Positions 1 to 8,200 of a DNA stretch of 18,849 nucleotides are shown piece by piece (within the stretch, counting starts at the first letter, position 1; each line of letters begins with the position of its first letter). The notes beneath the pieces were generated by a model that saw only the letters and a program-made list of their open reading frames with translations, did not search any database and was not told where the DNA came from. The position numbers and the translations under genes were made by a program. The stretch spans positions 1 through 18,849 of the forward strand of contig JAKQOH010000170.1 of assembly GCA_029565415.1 (NCBI GenBank), in the 5' to 3' direction. The DNA comes from Candidatus Rifleibacteriota bacterium (GTDB lineage Bacteria > Riflebacteria > Ozemobacteria > Ozemobacterales > Ozemobacteraceae).

Positions 1-697
1 TTTGGTGGGGTTGGTGATTGGATTGGAGGAGGAATATAACCTATGGGTAAGTCAAAGAAGTTTCAATCCCCGATTTGGTGGGGTTGGTGATTGGATTACG
101 GGATGCCCTTCGGTATCAAATGGGGCTTGATCTGGTTTCAATCCCCGATTTGGTGGGGTTGGTGATTGGATATCTTTCCTTCAAGATCGGCAAGAATTGC
201 AAAGGCGTTAGTTTCAATCCCCGATTTGGTGGGGTTGGTGATTGGATCAATGCAGGTATTAGAATCTGCAACGCCGTTCTGAACTGTTTCAATCCCCGAT
301 TTGGTGGGGTTGGTGATTGGATGCGAATCATGCCCTGATCGTGCTTACCGGACACCTGGGAGTTTCAATCCCCGATTTGGTGGGGTTGGTGATTGGATGT
401 GAGTTTAGGAAATGTCCTTAACCTAGAACAAAAGATGTTTCAATCCCCGATTTGGTGGGGTTGGTGATTGGATCATCCGAGAGGGAGAGTTGCAAGATAT
501 CTCCGGCCTAGGTTTCAATCCCCGATTTGGTGGGGTTGGTGATTGGATGAACAAAATTCAACCGGCCGCCGAAGAAAGGGGAACAAGTTTCAATCCCCGA
601 TTTGGTGGGGTTGGTGATTGGATGGATATGGGCGTGGCTCTAGTCTATGAGCTGGGTATGGTTTCAATCCCCGATTTGGTGGGGTTGGTGATTGGAT
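1..697 (-). CRISPR. CRISPR array, 37-bp repeats, left end cut by window edge
   Basis: Nine full identical repeats lie at 60-96, 135-171, 211-247, 286-322, 362-398, 437-473, 512-548, 587-623 and 661-697, and the last 23 bases of a tenth at 1-23. The nine spacers are unique and 36-39 bp long (24-59, 97-134, 172-210, 248-285, 323-361, 399-436, 474-511, 549-586, 624-660). On the plus strand each repeat begins GTTTCAATCCCC and ends GGTGATTGGAT, with an internal CCCC/GGGG pair able to form a short stem. Its reverse complement ends GATTGAAAC, which matches the 8-nt crRNA 5' handle common in type I and III systems, so I infer leftward transcription and a leader to the right of 697. No repeat is degenerate, so repeat decay does not help orient the array. 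No cas gene is visible, so the subtype cannot be assigned. Translations of this stretch are artefacts. Confidence 0.98.
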
Positions 698-1012
698 CCT
701 GGCTTGGGGGAGGTTGATTGGGAGAGGGCGGGCGGGGCGGTTTCCGAGCACCTCCCCGAAAAAGGTGCTGAAAATTCAGCCGGGGCTTCGAGCCTGGGCG
801 CAAAACCGCGCGGGGAGCGGATTTCATTTTCCGAGTACCTCGACGAAAACAGCGGGTTTGCGGGCACCCTGCCTGGTGCTCGGAAAACTGCTTCGTGGGA
901 TGGATGAATCGAAAGGTTTCGGATCAGCTATCCAGGATGCATTTTTCAATGACCGGGGGAAATCACAATCTCTCCGATCTCAAGTATAGCAGATTCATTC
1001 TTTCGAAGAAAC
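698..1012 (-). promoter_or_regulatory. Probable CRISPR leader with recurring inverted motifs
   Basis: No gene is seen here. The inferred array orientation makes this the leader. A motif close to TTTTCCGAGCACC occurs at 740-752 and 827-839, and inverted (GGTGCTCGGAAAA) at 875-887. Short hairpins occur at 747-753/763-769 and 864-868/875-879, and GCTGAA-AA-TTCAGC forms a near-palindrome at 767-780. The stretch 707-723 (GGGGAGGTTGATTGGGA) resembles the end of the repeat and could be a decayed repeat or leader anchor. A weak leftward sigma-70-like promoter can be read with -10 TATACT (complement of 983-988) and -35 TTTCTT (complement of 1006-1011), spacer 17. The promoter and the leader role are inference. 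Confidence 0.5.
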
Positions 1013-1114
1013 CCCCTTGATCAGGGCAATCGCGCCCACCAGGAGAATCATTCCGGCTTCTGCCGGTATGAGGGAAAGCGGTTGGTGCTTACCCGACCGC
1101 GTGGGCCGGTTCTC

Positions 1115-1134
1115 GGGCGGTTCACGAACCGCCC
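1115..1134. repeat. Palindromic intergenic element
   Basis: GGGCGGTTC at 1115-1123 is followed after two bases by its exact complement GAACCGCCC at 1126-1134, then CCTACGG. Palindromes of this look are dispersed intergenic repeats in many GC-rich bacteria. Only one copy is in this window, so the dispersed nature cannot be shown here. The remaining 1013-1267 stretch shows no gene other than the RBS of the next CDS. Confidence 0.5.
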
Positions 1135-1267
1135 CTACGGCAGAGGTGATCGCTGAGGCAGGCGGGCCGTCGTCGGGTTCGAAAAGAATTCATTCGTTCC
1201 ACTTTTGAACCGGTGCCGTGGGTGCGGCTTTGTCGAGTTGAAGATACAACGCGAACGGAGGTGGCCC

Positions 1268-2584
1268 ATGCAACGTCTCGAGGAGATCCTTTCGTGGAAG
1301 AAGGCCGAGGATGCCCGGCGCAGCGGTCGGCTGGAGGAAGCGCTCGCCCTGTTCACGGCGGAATACGAGGCGGCGCCGTCCGGTGCCGCGGGATGGCGGC
1401 GGCTGTTCTGCCTGCGCCGGCTCGGTCGGCTTGCCGAGGCGGAAGCGCTGGGCGCGGCGCTCGCGGCGATCCACCCCGACGATGCCCAGATCGGGGGTGA
1501 GCTCGCCTGGCTGGTTCACGAGACCGTCGTGAAGCCGGCGAAGGGGGCGGGCGATCATGCGGCGATGCTGGCAGGGGCTCGCCGGATGGCGGAGCTGGCC
1601 CGGGGCGGCGTCGCGTTCGAGACGGCGGCGTTCGCCGCGATCGAGGCGGCCAAATCGCTGTCGGCATGGGAGGAGATGCTGGGCTGGTGCGACCGGATCG
1701 ACCCGGCGACGCTCGCCGCCCAGCCCCGCGTGATGAACGGGCGGCGGTTGCCGTCCAGGCGGGAGATGTGGTGGTTTGCCCGGTGCCGCGCCTTGTTCCA
1801 GCTCGAGCAGTTCGAGGAGTGCCGGCGTGCCTCGCTCGAGGCGTTCAAGCAGTTCGGCCACCGGCTGGATTTCTCTCGCTGGGCGGCGTTGTCCCTCGAA
1901 CGACTGGGAAACCGGGACGCGGCGATCGAGGAGATGCAGTGCCTTTCCCGTCACCGGAACGCCCAGTGGTATTACCAGCAGGACCTGGCCCGGATGGAAC
2001 TGGCTGCCGGCCGGCCGGGTGAAGCCTGGGAGCATATCCGGCAGGGGGCCCGGATGCCGGGGGAGGCGCAGGCCAAGGTGAATCTGTATGCCGTGGGCGC
2101 CGAGGTTCTGGAGCTGCTCGGTCGCAAGGAGGAAGCGGGCGGGCACGCCCTCCTCGCGGCCCTGCTGCGGCAGGAACAGAACTGGCATCTTCCGGGCAAG
2201 CTTGAGGAGCTGCTTTTCCGACTTCCCGTGCCCGTGCCGACGCCGTCGCTCGCCGAGATCGAGAAGCGGTGCCGGGCGGCGTGGGCCGGTCAGGACGCCG
2301 TGACGCCCGGGCGGGCCGTCGAGGGGAAAGCGGCTCCAGCGGAGGACGCGGGAGAGGTTCTGGCCGAGGAGTGCCGGGGAACGGTGCGGCTGAAGGACGA
2401 AAAGGCGGCGTTCGGTTTCATCCGGGCCAACGACTTCGACAGCCTCGTCTTCGTGTTGATGAAGGATCTTCCCGAGTCGTGCCGGTTCGACGGCAGCCCC
2501 GTGCGGTTCACGGCCGTGCGCAGCTTCGACGCGAAAAAGAACCGCGAAGGCGTCCGTGCCATAGCGGTAACTATGGCCGCCTGA
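1268..2584 (+). CDS. TPR-like helical-repeat protein with C-terminal cold-shock domain
   Basis: A 438-residue protein. I start at ATG 1268 because GGAGGT at 1257-1262 sits five bases upstream; the in-frame ATG at 1205 has no such site. Residues about 1-330 are alpha-helical and rich in Ala, Leu, Glu and Arg, with TPR-like pairs such as the segment with EEALALFTAEYEAAPSGAAG near residue 25 and further helices around LERLGNRDAAIEEM. A linker rich in Ala, Glu and Pro follows. Residues 369-438 look like an OB-fold cold-shock domain with AFGFIRAND (RNP1-like) and LVFVLMKDL (RNP2-like), which suggests nucleic-acid binding. It is cytoplasmic, as no signal peptide is seen. A hairpin separates it from the sigma/anti-sigma genes downstream, so co-transcription is uncertain. 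The cellular role is unknown. The domain calls are by eye; the cold-shock part is firmer than the number of TPRs. Confidence 0.85.
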   Translation: MQRLEEILSWKKAEDARRSGRLEEALALFTAEYEAAPSGAAGWRRLFCLRRLGRLAEAEALGAALAAIHPDDAQIGGELAWLVHETVVKPAKGAGDHAAMLAGARRMAELARGGVAFETAAFAAIEAAKSLSAWEEMLGWCDRIDPATLAAQPRVMNGRRLPSRREMWWFARCRALFQLEQFEECRRASLEAFKQFGHRLDFSRWAALSLERLGNRDAAIEEMQCLSRHRNAQWYYQQDLARMELAAGRPGEAWEHIRQGARMPGEAQAKVNLYAVGAEVLELLGRKEEAGGHALLAALLRQEQNWHLPGKLEELLFRLPVPVPTPSLAEIEKRCRAAWAGQDAVTPGRAVEGKAAPAEDAGEVLAEECRGTVRLKDEKAAFGFIRANDFDSLVFVLMKDLPESCRFDGSPVRFTAVRSFDAKKNREGVRAIAVTMAA

Positions 2585-2600
2585 GTTTCTGAGGTCTCAC

Positions 2601-2645
2601 AACCGCGGGCAGCTCTGCCGTTCGGCAGCGTTGCCCGCGGTTTCG
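2601..2645 (+). terminator. Hairpin after the TPR/cold-shock gene, possible weak terminator
   Basis: Arms AACCGCGGGCA (2601-2611) and TGCCCGCGGTT (2632-2642) are exact complements. Inside lies a second pairing, CTGCCG (2615-2620) with CGGCAG (2623-2628). Only three T follow, so it may terminate weakly or allow read-through into the genes beyond 2735. Confidence 0.55.
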
Positions 2646-2675
2646 CCTCGTCGGATTCGAAGAGCCGAAAATCCG

Positions 2676-2705
2676 TTGTTCTCATGGCGGGATTTCGGGT
2701 ATCGT
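2676..2705 (+). promoter_or_regulatory. Candidate promoter of the sigma/anti-sigma/Lon genes
   Basis: TTGTTC at 2676-2681 and TATCGT at 2700-2705 are separated by 18 bases and lie about 30 bp before the first start codon at 2735. The match to the sigma-70 consensus is only moderate. I see no convincing ECF-type -35/-10 pair. Confidence 0.25.
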
Positions 2706-2734
2706 GTGTCGACACCGATGATGAGAGGGAGCAT

Positions 2735-3163
2735 ATGACGGTCAGGGTGGGCGAAAAGGCACAATGGTTTTTCGAGCGGTCGGCGAGCGGCACCGCACGG
2801 ACGTTCGCGGCACGACTGGGTGAGGTCTGGCGTGTGAAGAACCCTGTGTGGAGCAGACTCCCGGCCCTTTCGCATCTTCGCGACCGCGAAGGGTTCCATC
2901 CGGGGTTGTGCATCCGGCCGCGGGCCAGGTTGATGGCCTTCGGCACGTCGAAGCTCGGCCAGACCAGACGGTCGAAGAGCCGGGTCTTCGAGGTGCCGGC
3001 CCATTCGTATCCCGGCGGCGAACTCGACGGCGCCTTCCTGCTGGATTATGCTGTCCCGACGAGCTGGGAGGACTGTTCCCTGACAAGGCCGCCCGCCCTT
3101 CTTCCCGAAGCTTTGCGGAACGAGCTGTCGCAGCTTCTGGGGGCGGGCACCGCCGATGAGTGA
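2735..3163 (+). CDS. Small protein, possible MazF/PemK-like SH3-barrel domain
   Basis: A 142-residue protein. ATG 2735 is chosen because GAGAGGGAG lies just upstream; an in-frame ATG at 2684 has no site. Residues 29-34 read GEVWRV, followed by FHPGLCIRPR (54-63), RLMAFGTSK (65-73) and LDGAFLLDYAVPTSWEDCSL (97-116). That order (G-x-V-W-x-V start, a central strand ending in a T/S, then a D/A-x-x-L-L-D-x-x-V-P segment) resembles the MazF/PemK toxin fold. The same pattern is visible in the zinc-finger protein at 4195-5220. It is not a confident toxin call and could be a non-catalytic binding module. Its stop overlaps the start of the sigma-like gene by 8 bp, so the two are translationally coupled. 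No classical antitoxin gene is adjacent. Confidence 0.7.
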   Translation: MTVRVGEKAQWFFERSASGTARTFAARLGEVWRVKNPVWSRLPALSHLRDREGFHPGLCIRPRARLMAFGTSKLGQTRRSKSRVFEVPAHSYPGGELDGAFLLDYAVPTSWEDCSLTRPPALLPEALRNELSQLLGAGTADE

Positions 3164-4190
3164 TATGATAGCACAACATATATATGAGGGCGCCGACGGC
3201 CGGCCCGGCGGTCGCAGATCGGCATTGGGTGAGGCTCTGGAAACGTGGTGGATCTCTCCGACGGAGCACGCCTGGCGGATGCTGCTGCCGGCCCTGTATG
3301 ACGTGATTGCCCGGACGGCCGTGTCGTGGGGGCGCAAACATGGCCTGAACGAAGGTACCCGCCTCACCCCGGAAGATCTCGCCCAGACCTCTTTCAGCCG
3401 ATTCATGGAGGAGTTTCAGCAGGGGGCGGAGCCCGATCCGGCCCCTGACGTTTCAGGGCGGGCCACCCGGCCTCTGACGAGGCAGAGTCTTGCCGACATG
3501 CGCCTGACCTACACGTCCGAGCAGGTCGTCTCGTATCTGAAGAGGCGGTCCATGAACCAATTCAAAAGCCAGTTCGACCGTCTGAAAAAGCGGGATAAAC
3601 GGGTGACCTCGATGATGCAGACAGGAGACGACGGGGAGCTGCACCAGATGGAGATCGAGGATCGGAGCGCCCCGGACCCCTGGGACCGGGCATCGCCGCG
3701 GGTTGTGACCGCAGCCGAAGATCGCGAGGCGGACCGGCATATCGAGATCATCTGGGTATCGGCACCCAAGAAAAAGCAGATCCAGGCCTACCTGCTTCAA
3801 CAGGCCCTCCGGCATGCGGAGGTCATGGCGGAGCTGGGTGTTCCCGAGAGTGTCTTCCGTCATCTCAATGCCTGTGAAAAGATGGAAAACAAGCGCACGA
3901 TCCGGGTCGGGATGCGGAACGAGATGGCCGGCTCATCCGATGCGATCCAGTCGACGATCCTGGGCCGGTTTTTGAACCTGGGCCGGTCGACTGCCTTGGA
4001 ACAGGTGAAGGCCTTCGACCGATATCTCATCAATCGGGTCAAACCGGCATGTGATGCCGGTGGTCTTGAGTTTTCCGCGGTCGTCGGTTGCCTGCTGCGG
4101 AAAGCCGTTTCTCGGCTGGTGAGTGAGCGCGTTCCGTTCTGGGGCGATGAGGCCCTGTCACCCGGCCCCGACCTGGAAGAAGAGGAATGA
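3156..4190 (+). CDS. Divergent sigma-70 region 2-like protein
   Basis: A 344-residue protein overlapping the previous gene by 8 bp; ATG 3165 is an alternative start. Residues about 38-150 resemble sigma-70 region 2: an N-terminal helix with LLPALYDVIARTAVSWGR, then LTPEDLAQTSFSRFMEEF (EDLAQ at 73-77, compare EDLVQ in sigma factors), then SYLKRRSMNQFKSQFDRLKK ending in a basic run (about 126-149), the place of the YL...AxNxxxDxxR motif. Region 2 binds RNA polymerase and the -10 element. The remaining roughly 190 residues do not show a recognisable region 4 helix-turn-helix and are unlike standard ECF factors. The next gene has an anti-sigma-type zinc finger, which supports the call. It could instead be a sigma-like adaptor that no longer directs transcription. 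The sigma resemblance is seen by eye and needs a profile search. Confidence 0.75.
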   Translation: MSDMIAQHIYEGADGRPGGRRSALGEALETWWISPTEHAWRMLLPALYDVIARTAVSWGRKHGLNEGTRLTPEDLAQTSFSRFMEEFQQGAEPDPAPDVSGRATRPLTRQSLADMRLTYTSEQVVSYLKRRSMNQFKSQFDRLKKRDKRVTSMMQTGDDGELHQMEIEDRSAPDPWDRASPRVVTAAEDREADRHIEIIWVSAPKKKQIQAYLLQQALRHAEVMAELGVPESVFRHLNACEKMENKRTIRVGMRNEMAGSSDAIQSTILGRFLNLGRSTALEQVKAFDRYLINRVKPACDAGGLEFSAVVGCLLRKAVSRLVSERVPFWGDEALSPGPDLEEEE

Positions 4191-4194
4191 AGCC

Positions 4195-5220
4195 ATGAAA
4201 TGCCTGAACGGTGCTTCCCTGGAAGCCCATATCGAATCTCTTCGCTTCGGCAGGCCCGATCCGAAGATCGAAGCCCATCTGGCAACCTGCCGGCGGTGCG
4301 CCCTCCTCGTGGAGCATGCTGCCAGGCCGATGCCTGCCGGTCTGGCGGCACGGGCCGAACAGATCGGGCGGCTCCTCCGAACGAAGCGGCCCGAGACGAT
4401 CGAGCCTGGTCAGATCTGGCGGTTGCGAGAGCAAATACAGAGTGAACACTATTTCATCGGAGTCGTCACGCGCGGGCCGGAGATGTCGATCGATCCCAAC
4501 CATCCCGATGTCCGGATGGCGATGGCAAGTCTCGATGCGAATGAAAGCGACGTACAGGTCGGCGACATCGTCGTCGAACACGACGAATCCCCCCTTGGGC
4601 TGCGCTACCTGATCGAGCATTGGAACGAACGGCCGGTGCCGGCCGCCGAACTCGAGATCTGCCTCGGACGCCTCGCTGAGGCTGCCTGGAAGCGGCTCGA
4701 GGCCGCCCTTTGCGATCTCGGGGAAGAGGAGGAGCTATCCGAGGCCGTCCGTGCATATCGCACGAGGCGGATCCGCGAGACGGCCGCCCTTTCCCACAAG
4801 TCGCTGGAACGGGCTGCCCGCGCGATGTCGGAGGACCAGGGGAGTGAGCCGGCGGCGCCCGGATGGCGCGGTTCAGCCGGACCCCTCTTCTTCGAGTTTG
4901 CGGCCAACGAGTTTCTTCGGGCGGTTGCCGCTGACAAAGATCTCACACCTTTTCGTATATTTGGAAGAATATTCCTCGGCAAACTGCGTGCACTGCCGTC
5001 GGATCTCGGCTTGGCCGGCCGTGAAACGCCGAAGGGCTTCCGATTCAGGCTGCGCGACCCGAGGCTGCGCATGGTCATGGAGATTTTCGGACCGAAAGGG
5101 GAGATTCTCACGTCGGCCGACTTCTCCGAAGGCATCCTCCAACTGACCGAAGAGATGATCCCGGACTGGAAGAGCGTCTCCGGCGTCAACTTCCTGACGG
5201 GCACCAGGAATGACGGCTGA
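4195..5220 (+). CDS. Anti-sigma-like zinc-finger protein with PemK-like middle domain
   Basis: A 341-residue protein. The start ATG 4195 follows GAGGAA at 4182-4187, and the gap from the sigma-like gene is only 4 bp. The N-terminus matches the zf-HC2 anti-sigma zinc finger: Cys3, then His28-x3-Cys32-x2-Cys35 within HLATCRRC. That family binds and holds ECF-type sigma factors, often in a redox- or proteolysis-dependent way. Residues 71-160 begin PGQIWRL, continue YFIGVV, RMAMAS, VGDIVVEHD and SPLGLRYLIEHWNERPVP, and resemble a MazF/PemK-like barrel. The same pattern occurs in the small protein at 2735-3163. Residues about 225-330 form a third, unrecognised domain (LFFEFAANEFLRAV, then FRFRLRDPRLRMVMEIFG). 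No transmembrane segment is seen, so it is probably a soluble anti-sigma-like protein and a candidate substrate of the Lon-like protease encoded next. Confidence 0.8.
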   Translation: MKCLNGASLEAHIESLRFGRPDPKIEAHLATCRRCALLVEHAARPMPAGLAARAEQIGRLLRTKRPETIEPGQIWRLREQIQSEHYFIGVVTRGPEMSIDPNHPDVRMAMASLDANESDVQVGDIVVEHDESPLGLRYLIEHWNERPVPAAELEICLGRLAEAAWKRLEAALCDLGEEEELSEAVRAYRTRRIRETAALSHKSLERAARAMSEDQGSEPAAPGWRGSAGPLFFEFAANEFLRAVAADKDLTPFRIFGRIFLGKLRALPSDLGLAGRETPKGFRFRLRDPRLRMVMEIFGPKGEILTSADFSEGILQLTEEMIPDWKSVSGVNFLTGTRNDG

Positions 5221-8200
5221 TCAAGCCCGCACGAGGCGGGACGTGGGCCGGCCGCACCCGGATGGCGCGGCCCGGCCGGTCCCGTCGGGGGCTCTGCGAG
5301 CGATTTGCGCGCATTTTCAGGCGCGTCTCCGTCTTCTCCAATACCCCGGTCGGGCTACTGACCGCGTGGTGGAATCGGCATTTCCCAGGGAACCCATTTC
5401 GGGCACTCCAGAACTGTCGGCCATCGTGCGGTTCGGCCGGACGCTTCCTCTTCCGATGCGGTTTCTCCCAAGGTCATCGGAAGCCCTCTGGAGCCTCGGT
5501 TATCAGGCACTCGGCGTGATGGATATGGAGTTGGATAAGGCTTGGGAAGGGGGCTGCGCCCGGATTCCAATGCTTCCAGAGGATCTTCGCGATATGGCCG
5601 GCAAGATCCGCAGCGCATTTCCCGGGGAGGACGAGTTTGCGGAGCGCCTGTTGGCGATTGCCGATCAAAAGGAGAAGCTCCTGCATGGCGGGGTGTTGGC
5701 CGCGCGCGAGGCGCCTGGGCATCTTCCCGGGCTGGCGTTTCCGGTCATTCTCGACGGGAAAGGGCCACCCACCGTCGTCTGGGAAGCGGTGTTCACGGGA
5801 AATCTTGCGGGTGTCTTCCGGCCAAGCAGGAGCCGTGCAGGATCGAGCTTCGCCGAAGGGATCGAACGGGCCGGCGGCCTGATCCGGAACCGGTTCGGTG
5901 ATTCCGTCGATACGAGGCTGCTTTGTCCGGCCACACACCTGTTCGGCCTGAAAACAGACGGATTTTCCGGCAGTCTGGCGATGTGGGCGGCTCTGTGGCT
6001 GGCCGCAATGGGGGTCCGTGTGCCGGGCGGCGCGTTGGCGGTGACGGGGAAGCTGAGCGATACCGGCCGGGTGGAAAGCGTGGCGCATACCGAGGTGAAG
6101 GCGAAAATTGCCTTGTCCTGCGGCTTCCCCTACGTGGTCGTCCCCTCGGAAGATCTCGAGGAAGGCCCAGATTGGATGCGGCGGGACGGTCGGATCGTCG
6201 GGATCCGGGATTGCGACCAGTTCCATGAATGGCTGTTGCTTGCCGATCCCGAGTATTCGATTCGCGGAAAGCTGTTTCATATTGCCCGCGGCGTCCGTTC
6301 CCCAAAGCTTCTGCCGGCCGAAGAATCGATTCGTCCGGTGATCGCTGCCGATCTCGAGGCCGGAACGTGGGCGGACACCTGGCAGAATCTTCGTCGCGTT
6401 GCGCGGGAAAGCCCGCGCAGCGGGGGCGAGAAACGATGGCGGGCGGTGGTCGGCACGTGTCGAAAGGCTCTGGCAGGCCTTTTGCGCGAAAACCAGAGCG
6501 CCAGGATTCCGCGACAGCGCTGGTTTGGCTTGTTCCGGGCGATCGTGCCGGAGTCGGTTTTCCTGCTTCATCTCCCGTTGCTTCTGGAACGGTACGGGCG
6601 ACACGAGCGCGCGCTCGCGGACCAGCTGTATGCGCGGCTCGGGCACCGTCTTGCCGACCAGGATCTCCAGCTCGACCTCGCCCTCAAATGGGGAAGCGGC
6701 TTATTCCTGTCGCCAGAGGTCAGTCCCTGGGCCAGAGACAGGGAGTTCCGCGAGCGGTATCCCCTCCTTTGCTGGCTGCTGTTTTCCGATCCCTTCGTGG
6801 CTCTCGAGGCGATGTCGGGGTGGCAGCCCCTCACATCTCTGGAAGAGCAGTGGCGGCGAAGAATATTTCGAGGTTTACAACAGCTCGAGCCTGGCGAGCT
6901 GGCCAATCCCGAAAATGAAAACCAGCGGGGGGTCCGGCGCATCCTGGCGTTCGCCGCCCGGTCCGGGTCTCCTGCCGGCGATGGCCGACTGTGCGAAAAT
7001 TCCCTTGGGGTGTGGGAATTCAGGCCTGCGGTAGCCAACGTGACCCCCATCGACCACCGACCGAAACGGATGCTCCAGATTCTACTCCTCTCGGAGCGGT
7101 TGACACGAGCGGAACGTCAGACGTTGAGTCGGCATTTTCGAGCTCACGTCGAATGTCGCCGGCCAACCCCTGATGACCGGCTTCTCGTCGAGGACCTCCT
7201 GCGCTGTCGACCAACCGATGAGGACGAGCGGTGGCGGCTTGCCCGGAGGTGCGGAAGTTCCGCTCTCCAGATGTTAAAAAACTGTGAAGCCGTTCTCAAA
7301 CCGCGTGGGAAACAGAGGGGGCGCAGGTCGCACAACTGGATCGAATTGTTGCGGGATGCCTGGCGGGTTGAAGGCGAGCCGGAAGTTGCGGAGAACGAAC
7401 GGAGAGAGCGGATTCGGAGTCTCGACAACGCCCTGACGCGCGCCCTCGGAAACCTGTTCGATGGAACGATTGGCGATGTGAAGGAACAAGCCTTTCAGTG
7501 TCTCGTCAACCCGGCGCTCGTTTTGGCAAGGCTCTCTCTCTCCTTCGAGGCTGCCGGACGCGTCTCTGATGGGATCGGCGCACATCTGGACCGTTGGTAT
7601 GCGTTCATCGTCGAAAAGCCGCTTCCCGGGCTGGGCTATCGGTCGGACCTGGTTCGGGAGTGCTTGTTGCACTGGGCGGGCCGGCTAACCGGCGAGGGCC
7701 ATCTTCCCGAGCCGCGATGGTCGAGACGCCGGAGTCTGGGGTTGAGTTTCTGGAGCGGTTTTCATGGTGTCGGGGGAAAAACGGGAAAACCGGTTTCCGG
7801 TGAGGAGTGGCTGAAGTGGATTCTCTGCGCCGTTCGCAACGGTGAGCCTTCCGTGATCTGGCTGCCGGTCATGGAAGCCATTCTCTCGCAACAGGAGTGG
7901 AGCCTGTTGGAAACGGAGCTTGACCGGCATCGTGCGACTCTCGTGGCGCGAACCGATGGCACGGACTTGGAAATGAACCTTCTGGGCTTGAGATTGTGCC
8001 GGGCGGCTTGGCCAAAGCGGGCGATCTGGAAATCATTTCCCTCCGAGTGGTTCCTTTCGGCAAACGAGTGGGTCCGGGGCATGCACGACAAAGCTCATCG
8101 AGTTCGCACCACGGAAGAGGGACTCGCTCCGCTCGGGATTGGCTGGCTGAGGGGGGAGGTCCCCTGGGGGCTGGGCCGGAGACTTGCCGGAAGCCGGGGG

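Noticed and set aside
75..717. Small frames across the repeats with NPRFGGVGDW units
   Set aside because: They are translations of CRISPR repeats, not proteins.
1190..2188. Long minus-strand frame opposite the TPR/cold-shock gene
   Set aside because: Shadow of the plus-strand gene in GC-rich DNA; no ribosome site and no recognisable family.
5474..6646. 390-residue minus-strand frame opposite the Lon-like gene
   Set aside because: Shadow of the Lon-domain coding strand, which carries the conserved Ser-Lys motifs.
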